A DNA stretch of 64,000 nt from an uncultured Lentisphaerota bacterium (GTDB lineage: Bacteria; Verrucomicrobiota; Lentisphaeria; Victivallales; UBA1829): contig ONQZ01000013.1 in the NCBI GenBank assembly GCA_900320095.1, positions 1 to 64,000 of the forward strand, written 5' to 3'. This document shows positions 24,112-33,816 of the stretch, piece by piece. The notes below the pieces were generated by a model, which ran no database searches, was not told the DNA's origin, and worked only from the letters and a program-made list of their open reading frames with translations. Positions within the stretch are counted from its first letter, which is position 1. Every line of letters begins with the position of its first letter. The translations under genes and the position numbers were made by a program.

Positions 24112-24182
24112 GAAAAACCTTGCGATAACTTGCGGTAGTGGGGAACGCCCGCCGGGGGGGCGCAAAAAACCTTAAACCTAAT

Positions 24183-24211
24183 AAGATACAGCCGGAATGC
24201 CGGAACTTCAA
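24183..24211 (-). promoter_or_regulatory. Promoter for the GT-C-like protein
   Basis: Minus strand: TTGAAG (24206-24211), 17 nt, TATCTT (24183-24188). The intergenic stretch 24112-24477 otherwise holds only this and the opposite promoter. Confidence 0.6.
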
Positions 24212-24348
24212 CCGGAAACCGGAAGATAATCGTTCTTTTTTTCGGAAAAACGCATGCCGCGGCAAGGCAGGATACCCCGTGCGGCGCTGAATTTCCTGTT
24301 CCGCATCGGACCATCCCCAAAAAAAAGGAAAAAACACTCGAAATCCTG

Positions 24349-24377
24349 TTGAAAAAACAGCGACAAAGATGTACATT
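24349..24377 (+). promoter_or_regulatory. Promoter for the hybrid histidine kinase
   Basis: TTGAAA (24349-24354), 17 nt, TACATT (24372-24377), about 100 nt before the start codon. Confidence 0.55.
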
Positions 24378-24477
24378 ACTTTCCCGGCAAGATAATAAGG
24401 CAACTAATTCATATTCACAAGCCATGCAAACACGTTTTTCGCATATCACAAAGTCTGTTCTCCTTGAGGCGGTTCCC

Positions 24478-27400
24478 ATGTTCCGCCGGGGGCTGACGCT
24501 CCTCCTTTTCCTTGCCCTGATCCTGTCCGCCGCCCCGATCTTCGCGCAGGATGAGGACGAAGCTACCGAAACGGAAGAGGTCGAGGAAGACTACGAGGAA
24601 GACTACGGCGAAGAGTCCGAGGAGGACACAGAAGAGGACTCCGGGGAAGAGGAAACAATCGAAGATGCGCCGGACGAGGGGTCCGGGGAACAGACGGAAG
24701 AGACCGCCCCGGTCGCGAAGGAGCATTTCCGCAGCATCCTGATGCTTTTCCCGTTCACATCCTCCTATGCGGAGCATGTATACGTCTCAAACGCCGTCTC
24801 GAAGCACGTGGCGGAGCTGGACGGTCCCTACATGGTGATGCAGAAGGAATTCGACATGCTGAACGCCTCGCCGGAGGAGCTTCAGAGCCGGTTCGAAAGC
24901 CTGAAGCCGCTGTTTGACAGCGGCGACGTGGCGGCCGTGATCGGCATCGGGGAGGAACTTCTGCCGCTTCTGTCCAGAAACGCCGGTCTGATCCCGAAAA
25001 AAACGGCCCTGCTTCTCTTCACGGAACGCAAGCCGTCGGGAACCGAATTTGCCGGGCATGAAAACACCGGCGGCGTGTTTCTGGACAATCCCGTGGAAAA
25101 ATCGATCGACCTGATCTTCCAGGTCTTCCCCGGCACAAAACGCATCATCCCGCTCGCCGGACGCACGGAACCTGGAAAACGCTTTATCGACGACGTCAAA
25201 AAAGAGCTGGGCGAATCGCACCCCGAAACGGAATGCGTGATTATCGACAACAACACGGTGGACACGCCCGAAATGATCCGCCGTGTCGCTCAGAGCGGAA
25301 AAGATTCCGTGGTCCTGTTCCATTCGTGGTACGGGCTTAACGCCGTGAATCTGGCGTCCCTGTCGTTCTTCCTGCAGCGCCTCTGCCTCAATCCCGATGT
25401 TCCGGTTTTCGCCGTTCACGATTCGATGTTCGCGTTTCACGTTGCCGGCGGTACCGTGTGCCAGTCCGAGGCGGCGGTCGGCAGACTGATCAAGCTTCTT
25501 GACCCGTGCGTGGTGGACGACGAATCCGCGGATGGCAGCTGGGAAACGGTCGAAGCGAAGAAGATCATCACCGCCGGCAGTTTCCAGAGGTTCGGCATCA
25601 GTCGCCGCACCAATGCGGAGAACCTGATGATCAGGATGGACAACCAGTCGATGTTCCGCCGGGAAAACGCCCGCGCGCTGGTCGCCGTGACGTTCTCGGC
25701 CGTGCTGGTCATGGCGCTTCTCTGCTACATCGCCGTATGGGATCACTACCGGCGCCGCCTGCTGAAGCTCCTTCGCGCCGTGTTCAAACAGATCCCGAGC
25801 CGCATCGTCATCGGCAGCCGCAACGGCATCGCGCATTTCATCCACGTGGGCAAGTTCGGCGAGGACAGCGGCCTCGTGCGGTTCCCCGTGAACGAGCTCC
25901 CCGAATACGCGGACGAGACATTCCGCCACGCATGGGAGGAAGTCTTCGCGACCGGCGAGACGCAGAAATTCCAGATGGCCACGGGCAGCCGGCACCGTTC
26001 CGTGGAAATGGCGATCTTCGAGAACAAGGAGATATTCGGACACGATACGGCGTTCTGGATCTCGCACGACGTCGAGGATCTGCTTCAGGCGCAGAACGAA
26101 CTGAAAGCCGGCCTCTCCAGCCAGGAAAAACTGAACGACATCTTCGCCGCCTCCCTGAAAAAACTCTCCGCGGACGGCACCGCCGTCGACATGACCAACG
26201 AGGTCCTGTCGTTCATCGTCAGCAGCGTGAAGGAGCACATGAACGCGGATTTCTGCTGCATCATGCGATACGACTTCGAGGCGATGGGCATGGAGTTCTT
26301 CGTCAGCGAGGCATCCGACGGACTGACGCTGAACGCAGATACGGATTTCATCCCGTTCCTGAAAGAAAAAGACGACAATGTTTTGAAGCGGCTGGGAGAG
26401 CATCTTCCGGTGGTGCTGAAAGACTATCCGGACTTCCTCCTGAAAAAACAGGACGCTGCCGCGCAAACGGGGAACAAACGCCCGAAAAAGATCAGCCTGT
26501 GCCTGTCGCCGGTCTTCATCGACGGCAAGCTCTGGGGGCATATCGCCGCCATTCACCTGAAGTCGAAGTACGAGTTTTCCGACCTGTATGTGCAGTTCCT
26601 CCAGGGCACGGCGCACGTCGTGGAGGCCATGCTCGAATACCGATTCATCCACACCAGGCTCGAACGCGGCGAATACGAGAAGCAGCTCATCATGGAGAAC
26701 CTGCCGCTGCCGCTCATCCTGCTGGACCGCAACCTCAACCTGATCCAGCGCAATTCCGCGGCGCAGAAGGACCTGCTCGGATTCCCGGACGCGCTTCACG
26801 ACAAGCTCTGCCACACCGTCTTCTGCAAGGCGAAGACTCCGCCGGAGGACTGCCCGGTCCGCGGCGTCCTGAACGACCTCAAGCCGCACGTGAAGGCACT
26901 GACGTTCAACGGCAAGGACTACATGGTCAACGCCTACCCGATCCTGATCGGCGGCGAGCTCGCGAACATCCTGCTGGCGTGGTTCGACGTGACCGCGGAA
27001 AACGAAAACCAGCGCAAGCTCGAGGCCGCGCTCACAGAGGCGAAGGACGCCAGCAAGGCGAAGAGCCTCTTCCTCGCGTCCATGAGCCACGAACTCCGCA
27101 CACCGCTGAACGCCGTCATCGGGTTCTGCGAACTCCTCCAGAACAGCGCGCTGTCGCGTGAAAGCCAGCTTGAATACCTCAAGTCCATCTCCGTGGCCGG
27201 CCATACCCTGCTCGACCTCATCAGCAACATCCTCGACACCTGCAAGCTCGAAACCGAGCAGATCGAACTCCAGAACGAGAAGACCGACGTCCGCAGGATC
27301 GTCACCGACATGGTCGGCATGTTCAAGTCGCTCGCCGAGAAGAAACAGCTCGCGCAGCCGCTGGTGGTCCCGGACGACCTGCCGTTCGTGGTGCTCGACC

Positions 27401-28263
27401 GCATGCGCCTGCGCCAGGTGCTGGTGAACCTGCTCGGCAACGCGTTCAAGTTCACTGACCGCGGCTACGTCGGCATCAAGGTCACCTGCAAGATCCTGGA
27501 ACAGGGCAAGTGCCGCCTCGCCATCGCCATCCGCGACTCCGGCATCGGCATCTCGTCCGACAAGAAGGAAAAAGTCTTCGAACCGTTCGTCCAGCAGGAT
27601 GCCGTCCGCGACACGCACGTCTACAAGGGGTCCGGCCTCGGCCTCGCCATCTGCGACCGCTACATCAAGGCGATGGGCGGCAGGATCGACCTGGACAGCG
27701 ACGTCGGAAAGGGCAGCGTCTTCACCATCGTCTTCGAGAGCATCCCGTACATCATCCCGACCGAGGAGGAGCGCAACGCCGGAAAGAACGGCGAGGCATC
27801 CGTTACGGAACAGCAGCTCCCGGCAAACGCGTTCAGCGGGGCCGCGACGCCGCAGAAGCCCACGCCGAAGGTCGATCTGACCGGATACAACGCGCTTATC
27901 GTCGACGACGTGCCGATCAACCTGAAGGTCCTCGGCGCCATGCTGAAGGGGTTCCACCTCAACATCGTGCAGGCGGACTCCGGCTCCGACGCCCTGTCGA
28001 AACAGCCCGACGCCAAGCCCGATCTCGTGCTGACCGACATGTGGATGCCCGGCATGTCCGGCGAAGAGCTCGCGCGGAATATCCGGTCTTCGGAGAACGG
28101 AGACAAGATCGTCATCATGGCGGTGACCGCGGACGTCGAAAACCAGAACAACTTCGACATGTCCGTGTTCGACGGCATCCTCCTGAAGCCCGTCACGAAG
28201 ACCTCCCTCGCGTTCGCCTTCCAGGAAATGATCGACAAGGGCCGCATCACGCCGAAGGGCTGA
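24478..28263 (+). CDS. Hybrid sensor histidine kinase with periplasmic binding-protein-like sensor
   Basis: 1261 aa. The ATG at 24478 (GAGG 9 nt upstream) opens a signal sequence (1-24); a longer frame has no such start. Residues 25-75 are extremely Glu/Asp-rich. About 75-385 look like an ABC-type periplasmic binding protein fold (ILMLFPFTSSYAEH, VAAVIGIGEELLP, SVVLFHSWYG). A membrane helix at about 400-424 is followed by a PAS-like region, a GAF-like region (about 560-730), a second PAS (735-840), HisKA with phospho-acceptor His871 in MSHELRTPLNAV, HATPase (VNLLGNAFKFT, GSGLGLAI) and a receiver domain with Asp1187 in LVLTDMWMPG. It should sense a small ligand and relay phosphate internally. 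No cognate regulator lies beside it. Confidence 0.9.
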   Translation: MFRRGLTLLLFLALILSAAPIFAQDEDEATETEEVEEDYEEDYGEESEEDTEEDSGEEETIEDAPDEGSGEQTEETAPVAKEHFRSILMLFPFTSSYAEHVYVSNAVSKHVAELDGPYMVMQKEFDMLNASPEELQSRFESLKPLFDSGDVAAVIGIGEELLPLLSRNAGLIPKKTALLLFTERKPSGTEFAGHENTGGVFLDNPVEKSIDLIFQVFPGTKRIIPLAGRTEPGKRFIDDVKKELGESHPETECVIIDNNTVDTPEMIRRVAQSGKDSVVLFHSWYGLNAVNLASLSFFLQRLCLNPDVPVFAVHDSMFAFHVAGGTVCQSEAAVGRLIKLLDPCVVDDESADGSWETVEAKKIITAGSFQRFGISRRTNAENLMIRMDNQSMFRRENARALVAVTFSAVLVMALLCYIAVWDHYRRRLLKLLRAVFKQIPSRIVIGSRNGIAHFIHVGKFGEDSGLVRFPVNELPEYADETFRHAWEEVFATGETQKFQMATGSRHRSVEMAIFENKEIFGHDTAFWISHDVEDLLQAQNELKAGLSSQEKLNDIFAASLKKLSADGTAVDMTNEVLSFIVSSVKEHMNADFCCIMRYDFEAMGMEFFVSEASDGLTLNADTDFIPFLKEKDDNVLKRLGEHLPVVLKDYPDFLLKKQDAAAQTGNKRPKKISLCLSPVFIDGKLWGHIAAIHLKSKYEFSDLYVQFLQGTAHVVEAMLEYRFIHTRLERGEYEKQLIMENLPLPLILLDRNLNLIQRNSAAQKDLLGFPDALHDKLCHTVFCKAKTPPEDCPVRGVLNDLKPHVKALTFNGKDYMVNAYPILIGGELANILLAWFDVTAENENQRKLEAALTEAKDASKAKSLFLASMSHELRTPLNAVIGFCELLQNSALSRESQLEYLKSISVAGHTLLDLISNILDTCKLETEQIELQNEKTDVRRIVTDMVGMFKSLAEKKQLAQPLVVPDDLPFVVLDRMRLRQVLVNLLGNAFKFTDRGYVGIKVTCKILEQGKCRLAIAIRDSGIGISSDKKEKVFEPFVQQDAVRDTHVYKGSGLGLAICDRYIKAMGGRIDLDSDVGKGSVFTIVFESIPYIIPTEEERNAGKNGEASVTEQQLPANAFSGAATPQKPTPKVDLTGYNALIVDDVPINLKVLGAMLKGFHLNIVQADSGSDALSKQPDAKPDLVLTDMWMPGMSGEELARNIRSSENGDKIVIMAVTADVENQNNFDMSVFDGILLKPVTKTSLAFAFQEMIDKGRITPKG

Positions 28264-28336
28264 CAGGCGGCCCCGCCCTCCGCTGTCTCCACTCCGTCAA
28301 ACACGGCGCAGTTTGAGCGGAACGGGCTGTTTCCGT

Positions 28337-28364
28337 TTGCATTTCCCTCGCCGCATGCTATATT
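28337..28364 (+). promoter_or_regulatory. Promoter for dapL
   Basis: TTGCAT (28337-28342), 16 nt, TATATT (28359-28364). Confidence 0.65.
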
Positions 28365-28407
28365 ATTGTTTGCTTATTTTTCAGAACCAGAAAGGACTTT
28401 TTGCGCC

Positions 28408-29649
28408 ATGTCTCAGGAAAACTTCCTCCAGCAGAATTTCGCCGCCAGAATCGGCGGTTCCAACTTCGGCAAAGACACCAAGATCTACAAGTTCGAAAAG
28501 ATCAAACGCGCCAAACGCGCCGCCGCCGCGGAAAACCCCGGCGTCGAGCTGATCGACATGGGCGTGGGCGAGCCCGACGACATGGCGTTCCCGTCCGTGG
28601 TCGCCCGCCTCGCGGAAGAAGCCGCGAAATGGGAAAACCGCACCTACGCCGACAACGGCTGCGCTGACTTCAAGGCGGCCGCCGCCCGCTACATGAAGGC
28701 GCTGTACGGCGTCGAGCTCGATTCCGATACGCAGATCGTCCACGCCATCGGCAGCAAATCCGCCCTCACGCTCCTCCCGTCCTGCTTCATCAACCCCGGC
28801 GACATCGCCGTCCTGACCGTCCCCGGCTACGGTGTGCTCGGCACCTGGACCGAATACCTCGGCGGCGAAGTCGTGAAGCTCCCGCTCCTCGAGGAAAACG
28901 GGTTCCTGCCCGACCTGGAGTCCCTCACGGAAGACCAGCGCAAACGCGCCAAACTGCTCTACCTGAACTACCCGAACAACCCGACCGGTGCGTCCGCCAC
29001 CGTCGAATTCTTCACGAAGGCGGTCGAGTTCGCCCGGCAGAACCACATCCTCATCGTGAGCGACGCCGCCTACGCGCCGCTGAACTTCACCGGCAAGCCG
29101 CTGAGCATCCTCTCCATCCCCGGCGCGTTCGAGTGCTGCGTGGAACTCCACAGCATGTCCAAGGGCTTCAACATGACCGGCTGGCGTCTCAGCTGGGTCT
29201 GCGGCAATCCGCTCGCCGTGAAGGCGTTCGCGACCGTGAAGGACAACGCCGACAGCGGACAGTTCCTCGCGATCCAGAAGGCCGCCATCGCCGCGCTCGA
29301 CGACCAGGCCGCCATCACCCCTGCGATCTGCGAGAAATACCACCGCCGCCTCGCCAGCATGGTCGAGACGCTGAAGAAACTCGGCTTCAACGCCAAGGTC
29401 CCCGCCGGCAGCTTCTACCTCTACGTGAAGGCGCCGAAGGCGACCGCGGACGGCACGCAGTTCGAGAACGGCGAGGCATTCAGCCAGTGGCTCATCCGCA
29501 ACAAGCTCATCAGCTCCGTGCCGTGGGACGACGCCGGACACTTCGTCCGCTTCAGCGCCACGTTCGTCGCGCGCGGCGGCATCGAGGATGAAAAACGCGT
29601 CCTCGACGAGTTTGCGCGCCGTCTGGGCGACTGCAAGTTCGTTTTCTGA
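28408..29649 (+). CDS. dapL: LL-diaminopimelate aminotransferase
   Basis: 413 aa. AAAGGA precedes the ATG at 28408. The DapL start (FAARIGGSNFGKDTKIYKFE and MGVGEPDDM), YLNYPNNPTGASA, SDAAYAPLNF and the PLP lysine Lys252 in SMSKGFNMTGWRLSW are present. It transfers an amino group from glutamate to tetrahydrodipicolinate in one step, giving LL-DAP for lysine and peptidoglycan. DapL is known from plants, Chlamydiae, Lentisphaerae/Verrucomicrobia, some Bacteroidetes and anaerobes, which supports the PVC placement. rsmE follows after 46 nt. Confidence 0.9.
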   Translation: MSQENFLQQNFAARIGGSNFGKDTKIYKFEKIKRAKRAAAAENPGVELIDMGVGEPDDMAFPSVVARLAEEAAKWENRTYADNGCADFKAAAARYMKALYGVELDSDTQIVHAIGSKSALTLLPSCFINPGDIAVLTVPGYGVLGTWTEYLGGEVVKLPLLEENGFLPDLESLTEDQRKRAKLLYLNYPNNPTGASATVEFFTKAVEFARQNHILIVSDAAYAPLNFTGKPLSILSIPGAFECCVELHSMSKGFNMTGWRLSWVCGNPLAVKAFATVKDNADSGQFLAIQKAAIAALDDQAAITPAICEKYHRRLASMVETLKKLGFNAKVPAGSFYLYVKAPKATADGTQFENGEAFSQWLIRNKLISSVPWDDAGHFVRFSATFVARGGIEDEKRVLDEFARRLGDCKFVF

Positions 29650-29695
29650 TCCCACCTTTTTCCGCATTATTCACACGCAAGGAGCCGGTTTCCCG

Positions 29696-30400
29696 ATGCA
29701 TGCGTTCCGTTTCGACGACCTCGCCTCGACCGAACCCGGCTCTTCGTTTTGCCTCGATTCGAGGGAGGAAGCCCACCTCTTCCGTATCCTCCGGGCGCGT
29801 CCCGGCGAAACGGTCGCGGTGATGGACGGACACGGCACGCTCGGAACGGCGGTCGTCGAGGCGGATCATCGGCTGCGCCTCGAATCGAAGCGCACTGTGC
29901 CGCCGCCCGTGCGCCGTCTGCATCTCTATTTCGCGCCGCCGAAAAAACAGAAGCTCGACGCCCTGCTGAAACAGGCGGTCGAGCTGGGCGTGTACGCGCT
30001 TGTGCCCGTGCTCTGCGAACGGTCCGTCGTTCAGCCTGGCGAAAACTCGGTCGCGGGCCGCTGGATGGACCTGCTTTTCGAAGCCTGCAAGCAGTCGGGC
30101 AATCCGTTCCTCCCCGCCGTGGCAAACCCGATGCCGTTCGCGGCGGCGCTCGCGCACGCCCGCGAGACCTGCGGCGCGCTGATCACCGGGTCCAACCGGA
30201 CGGGCGTCTTCCCCGAACTCGGCACAGCCTCTGATGTCGCGTTCTTCGTCGGGCCGGAGGGCGGGTTCACGGACGCCGAAACGGACGCGATGTTCGCAGC
30301 CGGAGCCGCTCCGCTCAGGATCGGGGACTGGACGCTCCGCGTGGAGACCGCCGCGGTCGCCGGACTGGGCGTGCTGAACGTCCTAATGAATCGCACCTGA
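29696..30400 (+). CDS. rsmE: 16S rRNA m3U1498 methyltransferase RsmE
   Basis: 234 aa. AAGGAG lies 10 nt before the ATG. N-terminal PUA-like part with HAFRF and SREEAHLFRILRARPGETV; C-terminal SPOUT knot with KKQKLDALLKQAVELGV, FFVGPEGGFTDAE and LRVETAAVAGL (usually LRTETA) that bind SAM. It methylates U1498 of 16S rRNA. It probably shares the dapL transcript. Confidence 0.92.
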   Translation: MHAFRFDDLASTEPGSSFCLDSREEAHLFRILRARPGETVAVMDGHGTLGTAVVEADHRLRLESKRTVPPPVRRLHLYFAPPKKQKLDALLKQAVELGVYALVPVLCERSVVQPGENSVAGRWMDLLFEACKQSGNPFLPAVANPMPFAAALAHARETCGALITGSNRTGVFPELGTASDVAFFVGPEGGFTDAETDAMFAAGAAPLRIGDWTLRVETAAVAGLGVLNVLMNRT

Positions 30401-30445
30401 AAGCCGACATGCTTTATCCGTGTCCGAGCGAAGCCGGACACTGCC

Positions 30446-30465
30446 GCAGTTGAGGCTTCGCCTCA
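30446..30465 (+). repeat. REP-like palindrome, copy 1
   Basis: GCAGTTGAGGC, 3 nt, GCCTCA: a 6-bp stem preceded by GCAGT. The same element in reverse orientation, differing only in the loop, is at 35932-35951. It overlaps the last codon of the metallophosphoesterase. Confidence 0.45.
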
Positions 30466-31575
30466 TTCAGGCTTGCGCAGGATGATCTCCGTGATCTCCG
30501 GCGGGACGTCGAGCCGGAACATGAATCCGTTCCAGAGGCCCGCGCCGTTGCTCACGTACAGCGTCATATCCCCCACCTGATACTTGCCGGAGACAAACCC
30601 CTTGTTTGCGGTTTTCACCAGCAGGGCGGGCAGCCCGGCGATCATGCCTCCGTGCGTATGCCCGGAGAGCTGAAGCGAGACGGGGTACTTCGCATAGTCG
30701 CGCGCAAACCTCGGCTGATGCGACAGCAGGACGACCGGAGCGCCCCCGGGAGCCCCGGCAAGCGTCTTGTCCAGATCGGGCGTTTCCCGCCCGGCGTGCC
30801 ACTTGCTGCTCTTGTTGTCGTCGGGCACCCCGGCGATCACGAGCTGTGCGCCGTCCTTTTCGATCACGATGTGGCGGTTGAGCAGCGTTTCGATGCCGAC
30901 GGAGTCGAGGAACGCGATCCATTCGTCGAGTCCGCGGAAATACTCGTGGTTGCCGGGCGAGGAGTAGACGCCGTATTTCGCGTGCAGGTCGCCGAGCTGG
31001 TGCATGTTCGGCTTGATCTCGTCCGGCTTCAGGTCGCCCAGGTCGCCGCCCAGCAGAATCAGGTCGGGATGCACGGCGTTGGCGCGGCAGACGACGGTCC
31101 AGAGGTAATTCGGCAGGCTGGTTTTGCTGATGTGCGTGTCGGTGATGTACACGATGCGGAATCCGTCGAACGCGTCCGGCAGGCCGGGGATCGTGATCGC
31201 CACGGGTTTGACCTTCGGCGGACGCACCGCGCTGATCTCGCCCCACGCCGCCAGGAAGCCGGAGAGGATCAGGATGGCCGCGATGCCGTATTTCTGGTTC
31301 GGGATGCGGCGTTTTTTGAGGTGCATGACGAGCAGGACTATGTCCCGCAGGAAGAAGAACGGCGTGGAGAAGACAAGAACGCCGGACCCCCAGGCGACGA
31401 TCAGAAGCGCAATACGGGGCAGGATCCCCGTGAAGATCACGAACTGGACCGCGATTGCGAAAAAGAACAGCCCCAGCGCGATGAGCGGGCGGTATTTTTT
31501 ATTGACGGGCAGCGACAGCCCGATGCTGCACGGCGCGTATGCGACGGCGAGAAGAAGCAGAGTGATCCAGAACAT
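30463..31575 (-). CDS. Membrane-anchored calcineurin-like metallophosphoesterase
   Basis: 370 aa. Four N-terminal membrane helices (about 3-20, 30-50, 55-78 and 98-115) are followed by a metallophosphatase domain with the five metal motifs: ITDTHIS, LLGGDLGD, SSPGNHEYF, LSHQP and LSGHTHGG. This is the YkuE-like architecture; relatives hydrolyse UDP-sugars or phospholipid head groups at the membrane. GGAG lies 8 nt before the ATG. It is convergent with rsmE. Confidence 0.88.
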   Translation of the reverse strand: MFWITLLLLAVAYAPCSIGLSLPVNKKYRPLIALGLFFFAIAVQFVIFTGILPRIALLIVAWGSGVLVFSTPFFFLRDIVLLVMHLKKRRIPNQKYGIAAILILSGFLAAWGEISAVRPPKVKPVAITIPGLPDAFDGFRIVYITDTHISKTSLPNYLWTVVCRANAVHPDLILLGGDLGDLKPDEIKPNMHQLGDLHAKYGVYSSPGNHEYFRGLDEWIAFLDSVGIETLLNRHIVIEKDGAQLVIAGVPDDNKSSKWHAGRETPDLDKTLAGAPGGAPVVLLSHQPRFARDYAKYPVSLQLSGHTHGGMIAGLPALLVKTANKGFVSGKYQVGDMTLYVSNGAGLWNGFMFRLDVPPEITEIILRKPE

Positions 31576-31676
31576 GGTAAAGGCTCCGAAACTTGAAAAA
31601 ACAGAAAAAACGGTCCGAAATGAGCCGGAAAACGGAAATTTCTTTAATTTAGACGCGTTTTCTTTTTTTTCAAGGT

Positions 31677-31704
31677 TTGATTTTTCGATTTTTTATAGTA
31701 TATT
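31677..31704 (+). promoter_or_regulatory. Promoter for the secreted metallo-beta-lactamase-fold protein
   Basis: TTGATT (31677-31682), 16 nt, TATATT (31699-31704). Confidence 0.7.
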
Positions 31705-31758
31705 GTTGGAAAAACGTTTTCCGATTTACCACGCATGACCAGAACCACGAGGTGCGAT

Positions 31759-32619
31759 ATGAAATTGTTTACCGCAGTCGCCGCCATATTCTGCGCCGGA
31801 GCCGCGGCGTTCGCGGCGGATTCCGCCGACGTGAAGGAGTTCACGTTCGCCAACGACGTGAAGGTGTACGCCATCCGCGACAAGGCCACGACGATGAAGG
31901 GCACGCTCTTCACCGACTATACCAAGACGTCCTCCCTCAAGAAGAAGGACCTGAAGAAGGAGTACCCGTCGTCCGTCAACTGCTTCGTGATGCGCTACAA
32001 CTTCAAGACTTACCTCATTGACGCGGGCAATTTCGATCCGAATGGCTCGCTCGTCAAAAAGCTTGCAAGCATCAACATCCGTCCGACCGCGGTCGACTAC
32101 ATCCTGCTCACCCATCTGCATCCGGACCACGTCGGCGGGCTCGTCGACAAGGACGGCAAAGCGGTCTTCCCGAACGCGAAGGTCTACCTGTCCTACGAGG
32201 AATGGAAGCACTGGAGCCCGATCATCGCGAAGCAGAAACCGGACGAACTCCTGCGCCAGTTCCGCGACGCCTACAACGGGCGCATCCAGACCCTGAACTT
32301 CGGCGAACCCATCGTGCCCGGTCTGTACGCTGTGAAGGCGGTCGGGCACACCCCCGGCCACTGCTACTACCGCCAGGGCAAGCTCCGTTTCGTCGGCGAC
32401 GTGGTGCACGCGGTCGATCTTCAGGTCGCGCATCCCGAGTATTGCGCCTCGTTCGACGCCGACCAGAAACAGGCCTACCAGACCCGCGTGTCGTTCCTGG
32501 AGACCATGAGCAAGGAAGGCAACATCGTGCTGGGCGCTCATATTCCGTTCCCCGGCATCGGCTACATCATGAAGGAGGAGAAGGGTTACAAGTTCGATCC
32601 GTATACGCCGAAAAAATGA
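31759..32619 (+). CDS. Secreted metallo-beta-lactamase-fold hydrolase
   Basis: 286 aa. The ATG at 31759 has GAGGTG upstream and opens a signal peptide (cleavage near AAAFAA). Zinc ligands: HLHPDHVGG (HxHxDH), His in AVGHTPGHCYY, Asp in FVGDVVHAVD and His in VLGAHIPFPG. This is the soluble branch of the family related to quorum-quenching lactonases and alkyl sulfatases; the substrate is not evident. It is a single gene with its own promoter. Confidence 0.88.
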   Translation: MKLFTAVAAIFCAGAAAFAADSADVKEFTFANDVKVYAIRDKATTMKGTLFTDYTKTSSLKKKDLKKEYPSSVNCFVMRYNFKTYLIDAGNFDPNGSLVKKLASINIRPTAVDYILLTHLHPDHVGGLVDKDGKAVFPNAKVYLSYEEWKHWSPIIAKQKPDELLRQFRDAYNGRIQTLNFGEPIVPGLYAVKAVGHTPGHCYYRQGKLRFVGDVVHAVDLQVAHPEYCASFDADQKQAYQTRVSFLETMSKEGNIVLGAHIPFPGIGYIMKEEKGYKFDPYTPKK

Positions 32620-32713
32620 TTGCCGGCCATCGGTTTTTTCTTTAAAACCTATTGCAACCGCGTCTTTTTTCCGAAAACCACGATTTTTTTCCGCTTTTTT
32701 GGCGATTTGCTAT

Positions 32714-32741
32714 TTGCATTTCTCAGGAAATCCGGTATAAT
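32714..32741 (+). promoter_or_regulatory. Promoter for the pseudopilin
   Basis: TTGCAT (32714-32719), 16 nt, TATAAT (32736-32741): one of the strongest -10 boxes in the window. Confidence 0.75.
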
Positions 32742-32841
32742 ATATAATGCGCGTTGTTTCCCGTTGCGGAAATACGCCTCTATCCCGAAACATACAAACA
32801 TAACATACACAAAACAAAACAAACCGAAAGGCAAGCTCAAA

Positions 32842-33687
32842 ATGAAACATTGCAAACAGGCGTTTACCCTCATTGAGCTGCTGGTCGTCATCTGCATCAT
32901 CGCGATTCTGGCGTCCATGCTCCTCCCCGCCCTGCAGAGTGCACGTGAAAGCGCCAGCAGCGCGACCTGCATCAGCAACCTCGGGCAGTTCTCCAAGGCG
33001 TTCCAGATGTATGCCACCAACTACAACGACTACATGCCCGCGCTCACCGATCCGCAGGGCGGCAGCTGCAGCTGGGAATACGCCCTGATCGACGCCCTCG
33101 GACAGGACAGAAACAATTCCCCGTTCAGAAAGTCCTTCTTCTGCGACGCCGACGGCTCCAGCGAAACGATTTCGGCCAACAAGAAATCCTACAGCCTCAA
33201 CAACCTGCAGGAAGCCATCCACCCCTACCTCCCGAATACGCTCGGCCCCAACGGCGTGCTTTCGACGAAGGGTGCGAACCTCGGTTACATCAGCGGCAAC
33301 AAGACCACGGCCGTCTTCACCGCTTCCGACCTGATCGTCATCGGCGAAAACGTCTCCTCGTCCAATAACTTCGGCACTGCCAGCTTCAGCAAGACCGACG
33401 TCAACAGCCCCGGTTCCGCCAGCCCGATCCAGCAGCAGGTCTCCATTTACAAGCGCCTCACCTCCCACAACACCGCCGGCGAGCTCTACCTCGACGGTCA
33501 CGCCAGACACGTCAAGCCGCAGCAGACCCTCCCGACCAAGGACGGTCTCCTGGTCGCCAAGAAGACCCAGATGTCCGACAGCAACCCGAGCGGCATCGCC
33601 TCCAAGGGCATCGGCAGCTGGACCGATTGCTTCAAGCGCAAAGAAAGCTCTGCCGCAGCCTGCTCCGGCGACTGCCACAAGAAATAA
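32842..33687 (+). CDS. Type IV pilin-like/type II secretion pseudopilin
   Basis: 281 aa. The start at 32842 gives a short basic leader and the prepilin peptidase site QAFTLIELLVVICIIAIL with Glu at mature +5. Then ALQSARESASSATCISNLGQF and a globular part; LYLDGHARHV near 250 is the H-X9-DG-like end seen in the large pseudopilin families of Lentisphaerae and Planctomycetes. The C-terminus CSGDCHKK holds two Cys. It is expressed alone between a strong promoter and a terminator, which suggests an abundant product. A role in secretion-linked surface fibres is plausible; many paralogues usually exist in such genomes. Confidence 0.9.
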   Translation: MKHCKQAFTLIELLVVICIIAILASMLLPALQSARESASSATCISNLGQFSKAFQMYATNYNDYMPALTDPQGGSCSWEYALIDALGQDRNNSPFRKSFFCDADGSSETISANKKSYSLNNLQEAIHPYLPNTLGPNGVLSTKGANLGYISGNKTTAVFTASDLIVIGENVSSSNNFGTASFSKTDVNSPGSASPIQQQVSIYKRLTSHNTAGELYLDGHARHVKPQQTLPTKDGLLVAKKTQMSDSNPSGIASKGIGSWTDCFKRKESSAAACSGDCHKK

Positions 33688-33707
33688 TCAATCCTTTCGG
33701 ATTCCTT

Positions 33708-33742
33708 ACGGGACTTCGCAAATCGCGGGGTCCCGTTTTTTT
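33708..33742 (+). terminator. Terminator after the pseudopilin
   Basis: ACGGGAC (33708-33714) pairs with GTCCCGT (33730-33736), followed by a run of T. Confidence 0.85.
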
Positions 33743-33816
33743 GCGTTTGATTTCCGTTTTTCCGGACCGCCTTTTTGATTCAAAACAAAGATTTTAAAAA
33801 ATATGGAAAAAACCGC

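Noticed and set aside
24787-27957. 1056-codon minus-strand open frame opposite the histidine kinase
   Set aside because: The plus strand encodes clear HisKA, HATPase and receiver motifs; the reverse frame is a GC-driven shadow.
30421-30445. Hairpin GTGTCCG/CGGACAC as a terminator for rsmE
   Set aside because: The stem is good but no T run follows on either strand.
32620-32700. Terminator after the metallo-beta-lactamase-fold gene
   Set aside because: A T run exists but the stem before it is only about 3 bp.
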